A stretch of DNA of 64,000 nt from Streptomyces sp. M92 (GTDB lineage Bacteria; Actinomycetota; Actinomycetes; Streptomycetales; Streptomycetaceae), in NCBI RefSeq assembly GCF_028473745.1, contig NZ_CP101137.1, positions 2,108,001 to 2,172,000 on the forward strand. Direction: 5' to 3'. Positions 17,723 to 26,939 of the stretch are shown here, in pieces; positions within the stretch are counted from its first letter, which is position 1; each line of letters starts with the position of its first letter. Both the position numbers and the translations under genes were made by a program. The notes beneath the pieces were generated by a model that was given only the letters and a program-made list of their open reading frames with translations, was not told where the DNA came from and searched no databases.

Positions 17723-20155
17723 TCACGCGCCGGGTCTCCCTCCCGCCGCACGGTCCCCGGCCTCATCCCCCACCCCGTCCGCCGCCCCGTCCGCCGCTCC
17801 CCGCAGGAGCACCGTCAGGAGCCGTACGGCCCCCCGCTTGTGCAGTGGCTCGTTGCCGTTGCCGCACTTGGGGGACTGGATGCAGGACGGGCAGCCGGCG
17901 TCGCACTCGCAGGAGGCGATGGCCTCCCGGGTGGCGGCGAGCCAGTCGCGGGCCGTGTGGAAGGCCCGCTCGGCGAAGCCCGCCCCGCCCGGGTGGCCGT
18001 CGTACACGAAGACCGTCGGCAGCAGCGTGTCCGGGTGCAGGGGGACGGACACGCCGCCGATGTCCCAGCGGTCGCAGGTCGCGAAGAGGGGCAGCATGCC
18101 GATCGAGGCGTGCTCGGCGGCGTGCAGGGCGCCGCCGAGGATCTCCGGGTTGATCCGGGCGGCGTCCAGCTGGTCCTCGGTGACCGTCCACCACACCGCC
18201 CGCGTACGCAGCGTCCGGGGAGGCAGGTCGAGCTTCGTCTCACCCAGGACCTCGCCGGTGATGAGACGCCGGCGCAGGAAGGAGACCACCTGGTTGGTGA
18301 CCTCGACGGAGCCGTAGCACAGGCGTCCGTCGCCCCACGGGACCTCGGTGTCGGTCTCCAGGACCGAGATCGCCGTCGTGTCACGGGCGACCGTCGAGTA
18401 CGCGGGCGTGGCCTGCTCGACCAGCGCGACGGAGTCCTCCAGGTCCAGGGACCGGACGAGATAGGTGCGCCCCTGGTGGAGGTGGACGGCGCCCTCGTGG
18501 ACGGTCGTGTGGGCGGCCCCGGCGTCCACCGTGCCAAGGAGCCGGCCCGTGCCGGCCTCGACGACCTGGACCGGCCGTCCGCCCTCGCCGCGGATGTCGG
18601 TCAGGTCGGCGGCCCGCTCCCGGCGCGTCCAGTGCCAGGCCCTGGTCCGGCGGCGCAGCAGCTTCGCCGCCTCCAGCTGGGGAAGCAGCTCCTCGCAGGC
18701 GGGGCCGAACAGTGGCAGGTCCTCGTCGGTCAGGGGCAGCTCGGCAGCCGCCGCGCACAGGTGCGGGGCGAGGACGTACGGGTTGTCCGGGTCGAGGACC
18801 GTGGACTCCACGGGCTGGTCGAACAGCGCTTCGGGATGGTGGACGAGGAAGGTGTCCAGCGGGTCGTCCCGGGCGACCAGCACCGCCAGCGCCCCCTGCC
18901 CGGCCCGCCCCGCCCGGCCCGCCTGCTGCCACAGCGACGCGCGGGTCCCCGGATAGCCGGCGATCACCACGGCGTCCAGGCCGGAGATGTCGAGGCCGAG
19001 TTCGAGGGCGTTGGTCGCGGCGAGGCCGAGGAGGTCGCCGGAGTGCAGGGCGCGTTCCAGCGCGCGGCGCTCCTCGGGGAGGTAGCCGCCGCGGTAGGCG
19101 GCCACGCGCCCGGCCAGCGAGCGGTCGACCTCGGCAAGGCGCTCCTGGGCGATCACCGAGATCAGCTCGGCGCCGCGCCGGGACCGCACGAAGGTGATCG
19201 AGCGCATGCCCTGCACGGTGAGATCGGTGAGCAGGTCGGCGGCCTCGGCGGTGGCCGTGCGGCGGACCGGCGCGCCCTTCTCGCCCTCCAGCTCGGTCAG
19301 TGGCGGCTCCCAGAGGGCGAACACCAGTTCACCGCGCGGTGAGGCATCGTCGGCGACCTCGACGACCGGCAGTCCGGTGAGCCGGCGGGCCGCCACGGAG
19401 GGTTCGGCGGCGGTGGCGGAGGCGAGCAGGAAGACCGGCGACGCGCCGTAGCGGGCACACAGTCGGCGCAGTCTCCGCAGCACCTGGGCGACATGGGAGC
19501 CGAAGACGCCCCGGTAGGTGTGGCACTCGTCGATGACGACGTACTTCAGCGCCTTGAGGAAGGAGGACCAGCGCGGGTGGGACGGCAGGATGCCGCGGTG
19601 CAGCATGTCCGGGTTGGTCAGCACGTAGGTGCCGTACTGCCGGATCCACTCGCGTTCCTCGAACGGCGTGTCGCCGTCGTACACCGCGGCTCGAACGGAC
19701 GTGCCCAGCGGTCGGACGAGTTCCTTCACCGACCGGCACTGGTCGGCGGCCAGCGCCTTCGTCGGCGCCAGGTACAGGGCGGTGGCGCCCCGCCCGTTCG
19801 GCGCCTCGGAGCCGTCCAGCAGCGTGGACAGCACCGGCACCAGGTACGCCAGGGACTTGCCGGACGCGGTGCCCGTGGCGACGACCACCGAGTCGCCGTC
19901 GAGGGCGTGCTCGGCGGCGCGTGCCTGGTGGGCCCAGGGCTGTTCGATTCCGGCGGCGCGCACGGCCGCGACGACCTCCGGGCGAATCCGGTCCGGCCAG
20001 ACGGCATGACGGCCCGCACGCGGGGGCAAGTGCTCCGTATGAGTGATGCGCGCAGCCCGGCTCGGTCCCGCGGCGAGCCGGTCCAGGACCATGCCTGGTT
20101 CCGGCCGGGAGCCGGGCTCCGCCAGGGGTCGATCGGGTCGGTGATTCTTGGCCAT
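17723..20155 (-). CDS. DEAD/DEAH-box helicase of the MrfA/DUF1998 type
   Basis: An 810-residue SF2 helicase. Motif I is VVVATGTASGKS, motif II is VVIDECHTY, motif III is LLASATA, and motif VI is QQAGRAGRAGQG. The C-terminal DUF1998 region ends with CECDAGCPSCIQSPKCGNGN, the four-cysteine zinc site that defines MrfA-like 3'-5' helicases. MrfA of Bacillus works in repair of mitomycin-C damage; a repair role here is inferred. The open frame extends to ATG 20236, but that extension has poor third-position GC and a rare TTA codon, so I chose ATG at 20155 (MAKNHRPDRPL). It is divergent from bldG. Confidence 0.87.
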   Translation of the reverse strand: MAKNHRPDRPLAEPGSRPEPGMVLDRLAAGPSRAARITHTEHLPPRAGRHAVWPDRIRPEVVAAVRAAGIEQPWAHQARAAEHALDGDSVVVATGTASGKSLAYLVPVLSTLLDGSEAPNGRGATALYLAPTKALAADQCRSVKELVRPLGTSVRAAVYDGDTPFEEREWIRQYGTYVLTNPDMLHRGILPSHPRWSSFLKALKYVVIDECHTYRGVFGSHVAQVLRRLRRLCARYGASPVFLLASATAAEPSVAARRLTGLPVVEVADDASPRGELVFALWEPPLTELEGEKGAPVRRTATAEAADLLTDLTVQGMRSITFVRSRRGAELISVIAQERLAEVDRSLAGRVAAYRGGYLPEERRALERALHSGDLLGLAATNALELGLDISGLDAVVIAGYPGTRASLWQQAGRAGRAGQGALAVLVARDDPLDTFLVHHPEALFDQPVESTVLDPDNPYVLAPHLCAAAAELPLTDEDLPLFGPACEELLPQLEAAKLLRRRTRAWHWTRRERAADLTDIRGEGGRPVQVVEAGTGRLLGTVDAGAAHTTVHEGAVHLHQGRTYLVRSLDLEDSVALVEQATPAYSTVARDTTAISVLETDTEVPWGDGRLCYGSVEVTNQVVSFLRRRLITGEVLGETKLDLPPRTLRTRAVWWTVTEDQLDAARINPEILGGALHAAEHASIGMLPLFATCDRWDIGGVSVPLHPDTLLPTVFVYDGHPGGAGFAERAFHTARDWLAATREAIASCECDAGCPSCIQSPKCGNGNEPLHKRGAVRLLTVLLRGAADGAADGVGDEAGDRAAGGRPGA

Positions 20156-20318
20156 CGGCACCGAGTCTGTCACTGGCGTGACGGACAATGGGACCAAGGC
20201 GTCGTGCACGCCTGCCGGTAAGTGATTGAATGCCATCGCGGCTGGCGAACCGTCCTGGGGGCTTCAAGCCGAGGTGTCCCGAGGGACGACCGCTCGATAG
20301 CAAGGTGCTGGAGGATCC

Positions 20319-20660
20319 GTGGACCTGTCCCTGTCGACCCGTACCGTCGGCGATCGTACGGTCGTCGAGGTCGGTGGCGAAATTGACGTATATACCGCGC
20401 CCAAGCTGCGTGAGCAGCTGGTCGAGCTCGTGAACGACGGGAGTTTCCACCTCGTCGTCGACATGGAGGGCGTGGACTTCCTCGACTCCACCGGGCTCGG
20501 CGTACTGGTCGGCGGACTGAAGCGGGTGCGTGCCCATGAGGGCTCGCTGCGCCTGGTCTGCAACCAGGAGCGTATTCTCAAGATCTTCCGTATCACCGGC
20601 CTGACCAAGGTGTTTCCGATTCACACCTCGGTCGAGGAAGCGGTGGCGGCCACCGACTGA
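20319..20660 (+). CDS. bldG: Anti-sigma factor antagonist BldG
   Basis: A 113-residue SpoIIAA/STAS protein. The phosphorylation segment is [15 protein letters not shown] with Ser57, the residue shown to be phosphorylated in S. coelicolor BldG. BldG is required for aerial hyphae and antibiotic production, and acts by partner switching with RsbW-type kinases. GTG at 20319 has GGAGG four bases upstream. The gene order bldG followed by an RsbW-like gene and divergent from the helicase is conserved in Streptomyces. The 110-base spacing to the next gene allows co-transcription, which has been reported for S. coelicolor. Confidence 0.96.
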
Positions 20661-20773
20661 CGACCGGCCCCGGCCGGCCCTCGGGCCGCCCGGGGCCGCA
20701 GTAGAACGACGGAGGTCCGGGCTGTCGGCGGCCCGGACCCCCGACAGCACGCCCGTAGTTCCGAGGGGGATGC

Positions 20774-21205
20774 ATGGCCACCGTCGAACTCCGCTTCAGC
20801 GCGCTGCCCGAGCATGTCCGGACCGCCCGTCTGGTGGCGGCCGCGGTGGCACGCCGGGCCGGAGTGGACGAGGCCGTCCTCGACGAGGTCAGGCTCGCCG
20901 TCGGCGAGGCCTGCACCCGGGCTGTGGGCCTGCATCAGCACGTCGGCATCACGGCGCCGGTCAAGGTGTCGCTGATCGAGGAGGAGAAGCAGTTCTCCAT
21001 CGAGGTCGGTGACGAGGCGCCGCACGCCGTGACCGGGGCGGCGGCCCCCGGCTCCGCCGTCGACGAGACGGAGACCGAGGAGGACGAGATGGGCCTCGCG
21101 GTCATCAGCGGACTCGTCGACGACGTGGAGGTCACGGCGGGCGAGGACGGCGGACTGATCCGCATGACCTGGCCGACCGCGCCGGCGGTACTGCCGCCGG
21201 CCTGA
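20774..21205 (+). CDS. RsbW-like anti-sigma factor (BldG partner, SCO3548-type)
   Basis: A 143-residue GHKL-fold protein. LDEVRLAVGEACTRAVGLH is the N-box region, but the G1/G2 ATP-binding boxes are reduced: after DDVEV the usual DxGxG is replaced by acidic DETETEEDEMGLAVISGLVDDV. In S. coelicolor the corresponding protein (SCO3548, called ApgA in some papers) binds BldG and is thought to sequester a sigma factor. ATG at 20774 has GAGGGGGA upstream. A strong terminator follows. Confidence 0.88.
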   Translation: MATVELRFSALPEHVRTARLVAAAVARRAGVDEAVLDEVRLAVGEACTRAVGLHQHVGITAPVKVSLIEEEKQFSIEVGDEAPHAVTGAAAPGSAVDETETEEDEMGLAVISGLVDDVEVTAGEDGGLIRMTWPTAPAVLPPA

Positions 21206-21222
21206 CCCACCCTCGCGTCACC

Positions 21223-21251
21223 CGAAGGGCCCCACCTGGTGGGGCCCTTCG
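21223..21251 (+). terminator. Terminator of the bldG operon
   Basis: A 14-bp perfect inverted repeat (CGAAGGGCCCCACC and complement) around one central base lies 17 bases after the stop. Confidence 0.85.
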
Positions 21252-21495
21252 CCGTGTGCGCACTTACATTGGGTTCGTGCGGCCCTTAAGTGAATTCATT
21301 CACGATCAATCGCGTGAAATCGATCACCAAAAGGATCACGGAATTAATGCCGGAAGGGCATTACTATGCATTGCTACTTGCCTCGTCCTTCCGGTTGACA
21401 GGTCAATTCCATTTGTCGTGCACTGTTTTGATCAGGTTCCGGTACCTACAATCCCGTCCACATCTTGAGCTCAGCCCAAGCGTCAAGGAGGACGA
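21252..21495 (+). promoter_or_regulatory. hppA promoter region
   Basis: An AT-rich 244-base leader. It contains a perfect -35 hexamer TTGACA at 21395-21400, a good -10 TACAAT at 21447-21452 (not paired with it at normal spacing, so two promoters are possible), and the palindrome GTGAATTCATTCAC at 21290-21303, followed by three spaced GATCA sequences. The local base composition differs strongly from the flanking genes. Confidence 0.5.
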
Positions 21496-23901
21496 ATGGC
21501 GGAGCTTTCCACCCCTCATCAGTTGGGCGATCCCTCCACCCTCGCGGCCGCCGTGCTGACCGACGGGAACCGCGTCCTGGTCGCGGTCATCGCGGTCGTC
21601 GCACTGGCCGCGCTGGTGCTCGCGGGCGTCCTGGTGCGCCAGGTGCTCGCGGCGGGCGAGGGAACCGACAGCATGAAGAAGATCGCGGCGGCCGTCCAGG
21701 AAGGCGCGAACGCCTATCTGGCCAGGCAGTTGCGCACGCTCGGCGTATTCGCCGTCGTCGTGTTCTTCCTCCTCATGCTGCTGCCCGCGGACGACTGGAA
21801 TCAACGTGCCGGGCGATCGATCTTCTTCCTGATCGGCGCGGCGTTCTCGGCGGCCACCGGTTATATCGGCATGTGGCTCGCCGTACGCAGTAATGTGCGC
21901 GTCGCCGCGGCCGCGCGGGAAGCGACACCGGCCCCCGGCGAGCCGGAAAAGGATCTCACCGTCGTCTCGCACAGAGCGACCAAGATCGCTTTCCGTACGG
22001 GCGGCGTCGTCGGCATGTTCACGGTGGGGCTCGGCCTGCTGGGCGCCTGCTGCGTGGTGCTGGTCTACGCGGCCGACGCGCCGAAGGTCCTGGAGGGCTT
22101 CGGCCTCGGCGCCGCGCTGATCGCGATGTTCATGCGCGTCGGCGGCGGTATCTTCACCAAGGCCGCCGACGTCGGCGCCGACCTGGTCGGCAAGGTCGAG
22201 CAGGGCATCCCGGAGGACGACCCGCGCAACGCCGCGACCATCGCCGACAACGTGGGCGACAACGTCGGCGACTGCGCGGGCATGGCGGCCGACCTCTTCG
22301 AGTCGTACGCGGTGACCCTGGTGGCCGCCCTGATCCTCGGCAAGGTGGCCTTCGGCGACTCGGGGCTGGCCTTCCCGCTGCTGGTGCCGGCGATCGGCGT
22401 GCTCACCGCCATGATCGGCATCTTCGCCGTGGCGCCGAGGCGGTCCGACCGCAGCGGCATGAGCGCGATCAACCGGGGGTTCTTCATCTCCGCCGTGATC
22501 TCGCTGGTGCTGGTGGCGGTGGCCGTCTTCGTCTACCTGCCCGGGAAGTACTCCGAGCTGGACGGTGTCACCGACGCGGCGATCGCCGCCAAGGACGGCG
22601 ACCCGCGGGTCCTCGCACTCGTCGCGGTGGCGATCGGCATCGTGCTCGCCGCCCTCATCCAGCAGCTCACCGGCTACTTCACCGAGACCGCCCGACGCCC
22701 CGTCAAGGACGTCGGCAAGAGCTCCCTCACGGGGCCCGCCACCGTCGTCCTGGCCGGGATCTCCCTCGGCCTCGAATCCGCCGTCTACACCGCCCTGTTG
22801 ATCGGCCTCGGCGTTTACGGGGCGTTCCTGCTCGGCGGCACGTCCATCATGCTGGCGCTGTTCGCCGTGGCGCTGGCCGGCACCGGCCTGCTCACCACGG
22901 TCGGCGTCATCGTCGCCATGGACACCTTCGGCCCGGTCTCCGACAACGCGCAGGGCATCGCCGAGATGTCCGGCGACGTCGAGGGCGCCGGTGCCCAGGT
23001 CCTCACCGACCTGGACGCGGTCGGCAACACCACCAAGGCCATCACCAAGGGCATCGCCATCGCCACCGCCGTCCTCGCGGCGGCGGCCCTCTTCGGGTCG
23101 TACCGCGACGCCATCACCACCGGCGCGGCGGACGTCGGCGAGAGACTCAGCGGCGAGGGCGCGCCGATGAGCCTGATGATGGACATCTCGCAGCCCAACA
23201 ACCTCGTCGGCCTCATCGCGGGCGCCGCGGTCGTCTTCCTCTTCTCGGGGCTGGCGATCAACGCGGTGTCGCGGTCGGCGGGCGCGGTGGTCCACGAGGT
23301 GCGGCGGCAGTTCCGGGAACGGCCCGGAATCATGGACCACAGCGAGAAACCCGAGTACGGCAAGGTCGTCGACATTTGCACCAGGGACGCCCTGCGGGAG
23401 CTCGCCACGCCCGGACTGCTCGCCGTGATGGCGCCCATCTTCATCGGCTTCACCCTCGGCGTCGGCGCGCTCGGCGCGTTCCTGGCGGGCGCGATCGGCG
23501 CGGGCACCCTGATGGCGGTGTTCCTCGCCAACTCCGGCGGTGCCTGGGACAACGCCAAGAAGCTCGTCGAGGACGGCCACCACGGCGGCAAGGGCAGCGA
23601 GGCCCACGCCGCCACCGTCATCGGCGACACGGTCGGCGACCCGTTCAAGGACACCGCGGGCCCGGCGATCAACCCGCTGCTGAAGGTGATGAACCTGGTG
23701 GCGCTGCTCATCGCGCCGGCGGTCATCAAGTTCTCCTACGGCGCCGACGAGAGCATCGCCGTACGGGTGCTGATCGCCGTCGTCGCGTTCCTCGTCATCG
23801 CCGTGGCGGTCTACGTCTCCAAACGGCGTGGCATCGCGATGGGCGACGAGGACGACGGCGAACGGGACCCCAAGTCGGCTGATCCGGCGGTGGTTTCGTA
23901 G
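21496..23901 (+). CDS. hppA: H+-pumping membrane pyrophosphatase, K+-independent type
   Basis: An 801-residue integral membrane enzyme that couples hydrolysis of pyrophosphate to proton export. About sixteen membrane segments are visible. Catalytic motifs are DVGADLVGKVE, the acidic NVGDNVGDCAGMAADLFES, and GDTVGDPFKDTAGPAINPL. The segment GNTTKAITKG (about residues 510-519) has Lys and Thr at the two positions (Ala and Gly/other in K+-dependent enzymes) that mark the K+-independent subclass. ATG at 21496 has a strong AAGGAGG. The gene stands alone between two terminators. Confidence 0.95.
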   Translation: MAELSTPHQLGDPSTLAAAVLTDGNRVLVAVIAVVALAALVLAGVLVRQVLAAGEGTDSMKKIAAAVQEGANAYLARQLRTLGVFAVVVFFLLMLLPADDWNQRAGRSIFFLIGAAFSAATGYIGMWLAVRSNVRVAAAAREATPAPGEPEKDLTVVSHRATKIAFRTGGVVGMFTVGLGLLGACCVVLVYAADAPKVLEGFGLGAALIAMFMRVGGGIFTKAADVGADLVGKVEQGIPEDDPRNAATIADNVGDNVGDCAGMAADLFESYAVTLVAALILGKVAFGDSGLAFPLLVPAIGVLTAMIGIFAVAPRRSDRSGMSAINRGFFISAVISLVLVAVAVFVYLPGKYSELDGVTDAAIAAKDGDPRVLALVAVAIGIVLAALIQQLTGYFTETARRPVKDVGKSSLTGPATVVLAGISLGLESAVYTALLIGLGVYGAFLLGGTSIMLALFAVALAGTGLLTTVGVIVAMDTFGPVSDNAQGIAEMSGDVEGAGAQVLTDLDAVGNTTKAITKGIAIATAVLAAAALFGSYRDAITTGAADVGERLSGEGAPMSLMMDISQPNNLVGLIAGAAVVFLFSGLAINAVSRSAGAVVHEVRRQFRERPGIMDHSEKPEYGKVVDICTRDALRELATPGLLAVMAPIFIGFTLGVGALGAFLAGAIGAGTLMAVFLANSGGAWDNAKKLVEDGHHGGKGSEAHAATVIGDTVGDPFKDTAGPAINPLLKVMNLVALLIAPAVIKFSYGADESIAVRVLIAVVAFLVIAVAVYVSKRRGIAMGDEDDGERDPKSADPAVVS

Positions 23902-23937
23902 ACCCTCGCCCCGAGCCTCGTCACAGGCGCTGGTCAA

Positions 23938-23981
23938 GGACCGGGTGGACGGCGCGCGTTGACGCGTCGTCCACCCGGTCC
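23938..23981 (+). terminator. Terminator of hppA
   Basis: A perfect 14-bp stem (GGACCGGGTGGACG and complement) with a 16-base loop, 37 bases after the hppA stop. Confidence 0.8.
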
Positions 23982-24125
23982 GTGCGTGCGCGCACCGTTC
24001 ACCGTGAGCCTTCTCTCTCTTGGTGCAAATGGCTTCAATACGGTCTTAACGGATGTTCGTCCTGCGGATGTCCTCCATCCGGCGTGTATGTTCCGGGGCC
24101 GAGAGCCATGGAAGGGACCAATCCG

Positions 24126-24698
24126 GTGAACAAGAAGCTCGCGGCCGCACTGTCCGGCGGTGCGGTACTGGTACTGGCGCTGACGGGATGCGGCAGCAGC
24201 GACGACAACGAGAAGCTGGACGCCTGGGCGAAGGAGGTCTGCGACGCGGTGCAGCCGCAGGCCAAGAAGATCGAGGCCGCCAACGCCGCGATCCAGAAGG
24301 AGACCTCGGACAACAGCACGCCCGCCGATGTCCAGAAGACCGACGCGCAGGCGTTCCAGGACATGTCCGACGCCTACAAGGCGATGGGCAACGCCGTCCA
24401 GAAGGCCGGGGCCCCGGACGTCGAGGACGGTGAGAAGAAGCAGAAGGACGCCGTCACCGAGCTCAACAGCCTCTCCTCGTCGTACGCCTCCCTGAAGAAG
24501 CAGGTGGAGAAGCTCGACACCAAGGACCAGGCGAAGTTCGCCGACGGCCTCAAGGACATCGCCACCGAGCTCAACAAGCTCAGCAAGAGCGGCAGCGACG
24601 CGCTGAAGACGCTGGAGGAGGGCGACGTCGGCCAGGCGATGGCCAAGCAGGCCAGCTGCAAGTCGGCCTCGGTGACGCCGTCGGCCACCAACGGCTGA
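24126..24698 (+). CDS. Small secreted lipoprotein, helical
   Basis: A 190-residue lipoprotein with a short signal peptide and lipobox LTGC (Cys about residue 22). The mature part is highly charged and helical with many Lys, Glu, Asp and Ala and only two cysteines after the lipid Cys (EVCDAV near the start and ASCKSA near the end), which could form a disulfide. GTG at 24126 is chosen with GAAGGGA upstream; ATG at 24108 would put a non-signal-like stretch in front. The function is unknown. It resembles small lipoproteins adjacent to hppA in other Streptomyces. Confidence 0.8.
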   Translation: MNKKLAAALSGGAVLVLALTGCGSSDDNEKLDAWAKEVCDAVQPQAKKIEAANAAIQKETSDNSTPADVQKTDAQAFQDMSDAYKAMGNAVQKAGAPDVEDGEKKQKDAVTELNSLSSSYASLKKQVEKLDTKDQAKFADGLKDIATELNKLSKSGSDALKTLEEGDVGQAMAKQASCKSASVTPSATNG

Positions 24699-24744
24699 CG
24701 TCCGCTCCGGAGGCAGGGGGCGCGAGGCGGGCCACAATGGGGGT

Positions 24745-26262
24745 GTGAGTAACGCCAGCCTGTCCCCCCTGCCCTCCGCCGACCGGCCCGACGTCTCCGC
24801 CCGGCTGCGGGACGCCCTGCTCGGGGCGTCCTTCACCGCCGACGGGCTGCTGGAGCTGCTCGGCGCACCCGCCTACGCGGCGCTGTCCCGCAGCGAGACC
24901 GTGCCCGCCCTGCGGGCCACCCGCGGCGACACGCCGCTCGAACGGCTCGTCAGGCTGTTCCTGCTCCAGCAACCCGTGCCCCACGCGCGCGTGGCGGACG
25001 TCCTGCCCGTCGACGCCTGCCTGGAGAGCGGCTGGCTCGTCCGCGCGGGCGACGACGAGGTGGCCGCCACCGTGGACGTACGGCCGTACGGCGGGCCCGA
25101 CGGTGAGGACTGGTTCATCGTCTCCGACCTGGGCTGCGCCGTCGGCGGCGCGGGCGGGATCGGCCACCGCGCGGAGGGCGTCGTCCTCGGCGTCGGCGGG
25201 GCCTCCATGACACTGGCCGCCCTCACCGTCCGTACGCCCGTCTCCGCCGCCCTCGACCTCGGCACCGGCTCCGGCATCCAGGCCCTGCACGCCTCCCGCC
25301 ACGCCACGCGCGTGACCGCGACCGACGTGAACCCGCGCGCGCTGCACATCACCGCGCTCACCCTCGCCCTCTCCGGAGCTCCGGCCGCCGACCTGCGCGA
25401 GGGCTCCCTGTACGCGCCCGTCCGCGACGACGAGACGTACGACCTGATCGTCTCCAACCCGCCGTTCGTGATCTCACCCGGCGCCCGCCTCACCTACCGG
25501 GACGGTGGGATGGGCGGGGACGATCTGTGCCGGTCGCTCGTTCAGGAGACGGGGGAGAAGCTGACCGAGGGCGGGTTCGCGCACTTCCTCGCCAACTGGC
25601 AGCACGTGGAGGGGGAGGACTGGACGGACCGGCTGCGCTCCTGGGTGCCGCGCGGCTGCGACGCCTGGATCGTGCAGCGCGAGGTGCAGGACGTCACGCA
25701 GTACGCCGAGCTGTGGCTCCGGGACGCCGGCGACCACCGCGCCGACCCGGCCGAGTACCAGGCGCGGTACGACGCGTGGCTGGACGAGTTCGAGGCGCGC
25801 AAGGTCAAGGCCGTCGGCTTCGGCTGGATCACCCTGCGCCGCACCGGGGCCGCCGAGCCCTCGGTCACCGTCGAGGAGTGGCCGCACCCCGTCGAGCAGC
25901 CCCTCGGCGAGACGGTGCGCGAGCACTTCGACCGCGTCGACTACCTGCGCGCCCACGACGACGCGGCCCTCCTGGAGGCCCGTTTCACGCTGGCCGGCGA
26001 GGTCGTCCAGGAACAGGTCGGCCTGCCCGGCGCCGAGGACCCCGAGCACGTCGTGCTGCGCCAGAACCGCGGCATGCGCCGCGCCACCCGCGTCGACACG
26101 GTCGGCGCCGGCTTCGCGGGCGTCTGCGACGGCACCATGAGTGCCGGCCGCATCCTGGACGCCATCGCCCAGCTGGTCGGTGAGGACCCGGTGGCGCTGC
26201 GCGACCGCACGCCCGCCCAGATCCGGCTGCTGGTGGAGCAGGGCTTCATCGAACCGGCGTAG
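24745..26262 (+). CDS. Class I SAM-dependent methyltransferase (RlmG/PrmC-like)
   Basis: A 505-residue protein. Residues about 1-150 form a non-catalytic N-terminal domain. Residues about 155-330 are the Rossmann methyltransferase: motif I ALDLGTGSGIQALHAS, acidic loop TATDVNPRALH and the substrate-amino motif VSNPPFV, the NPPF/Y signature of enzymes that methylate exocyclic amino groups on nucleic acid bases or glutamine. The C-terminal 170 residues are a family-specific domain. By resemblance to RlmG/RsmC and PrmC it probably methylates rRNA or a translation protein. GTG at 24745 lacks a ribosome site; CACAAT 10 bases upstream could be a -10 element of a leaderless mRNA. Confidence 0.8.
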   Translation: MSNASLSPLPSADRPDVSARLRDALLGASFTADGLLELLGAPAYAALSRSETVPALRATRGDTPLERLVRLFLLQQPVPHARVADVLPVDACLESGWLVRAGDDEVAATVDVRPYGGPDGEDWFIVSDLGCAVGGAGGIGHRAEGVVLGVGGASMTLAALTVRTPVSAALDLGTGSGIQALHASRHATRVTATDVNPRALHITALTLALSGAPAADLREGSLYAPVRDDETYDLIVSNPPFVISPGARLTYRDGGMGGDDLCRSLVQETGEKLTEGGFAHFLANWQHVEGEDWTDRLRSWVPRGCDAWIVQREVQDVTQYAELWLRDAGDHRADPAEYQARYDAWLDEFEARKVKAVGFGWITLRRTGAAEPSVTVEEWPHPVEQPLGETVREHFDRVDYLRAHDDAALLEARFTLAGEVVQEQVGLPGAEDPEHVVLRQNRGMRRATRVDTVGAGFAGVCDGTMSAGRILDAIAQLVGEDPVALRDRTPAQIRLLVEQGFIEPA

Positions 26263-26471
26263 CGGGACGGCCGACCGGCCCCGGTGGCTCTCGGCTCCTG
26301 GCTGCCGGCCCCCGGCTCCCGGTTCCACGAGGGCGGGGAAACGAGCCACGGGTCCCGAGCCGTCGGGCCCGTCGGCTCCCCGTTCACCTCGGGTTCGTTT
26401 CCCCGCCGCCCGCGCGTGACAGCCTCCCCGGGGCTGGACACGCGCGGGCTGGAGAAAAGGGGCACGGGGCC

Positions 26472-26669
26472 ATGGAGAGCGGACCGGCGATCTTCGCGGG
26501 CTTGGTGTTCGCCCTGTTCGGGGCCGGTCTGCTGGTGTGGACCGCGACACGCGTGCGGCACGGCCGCCCCGTCGCGCTCGGTGTGAGCCCCGTCGCATCG
26601 GCGGCCGTCGCGAGCCTCGCCGGAGTCGTCGCGCTGGCCGTCGGGGCCTGGTGCCTGACCCGCGTCTGA
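26472..26669 (+). CDS. Small two-helix membrane protein
   Basis: A 65-residue protein with two hydrophobic segments, GLVFALFGAGLLVW (about 10-23) and VASAAVASLAGVVALAVGAW (about 41-60), joined by a basic loop RVRHGRP. ATG at 26472 is preceded by AAGGGG. The position between the methyltransferase gene and topA is conserved in Streptomyces as far as I recall. No function can be assigned. Confidence 0.65.
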   Translation: MESGPAIFAGLVFALFGAGLLVWTATRVRHGRPVALGVSPVASAAVASLAGVVALAVGAWCLTRV

Positions 26670-26819
26670 GGGGCCGGTTCCGGACCCCGGCCGCACCCCC
26701 GCCCGGGTAACCGGCGGGTCGCGCTCCGGATGCGCGCGTCCGGGCCGGTCAGCACTCCGGGCGGCAGGAACAGGGTTCGTCGGGTTACCGTTCGAGTGGC
26801 CGTTGCGGGCTTTTCCCGT

Positions 26820-26825
26820 TTGACA
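26820..26825 (+). promoter_or_regulatory. Possible -35 element of topA
   Basis: TTGACA, a perfect -35 hexamer, 115 bases before the topA start. No matching -10 hexamer stands out at the usual distance. The remaining 270-base leader shows no gene. Confidence 0.35.
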
Positions 26826-26939
26826 CGGGGGCGGGAGGTACCGTCACACTCCGCAGCGTCACGACCGAAACGCAGCACGACCCGACCCCGGGAGCACTGC
26901 CTGGGGAGGCCCCAGCGTCGACCGGAGAGAAGAGCGAAG

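Noticed and set aside
20156..20236. N-terminal extension of the helicase to ATG 20236
   Set aside because: The 27 extra codons include TTA and have poor GC at third positions, as in a non-coding leader.
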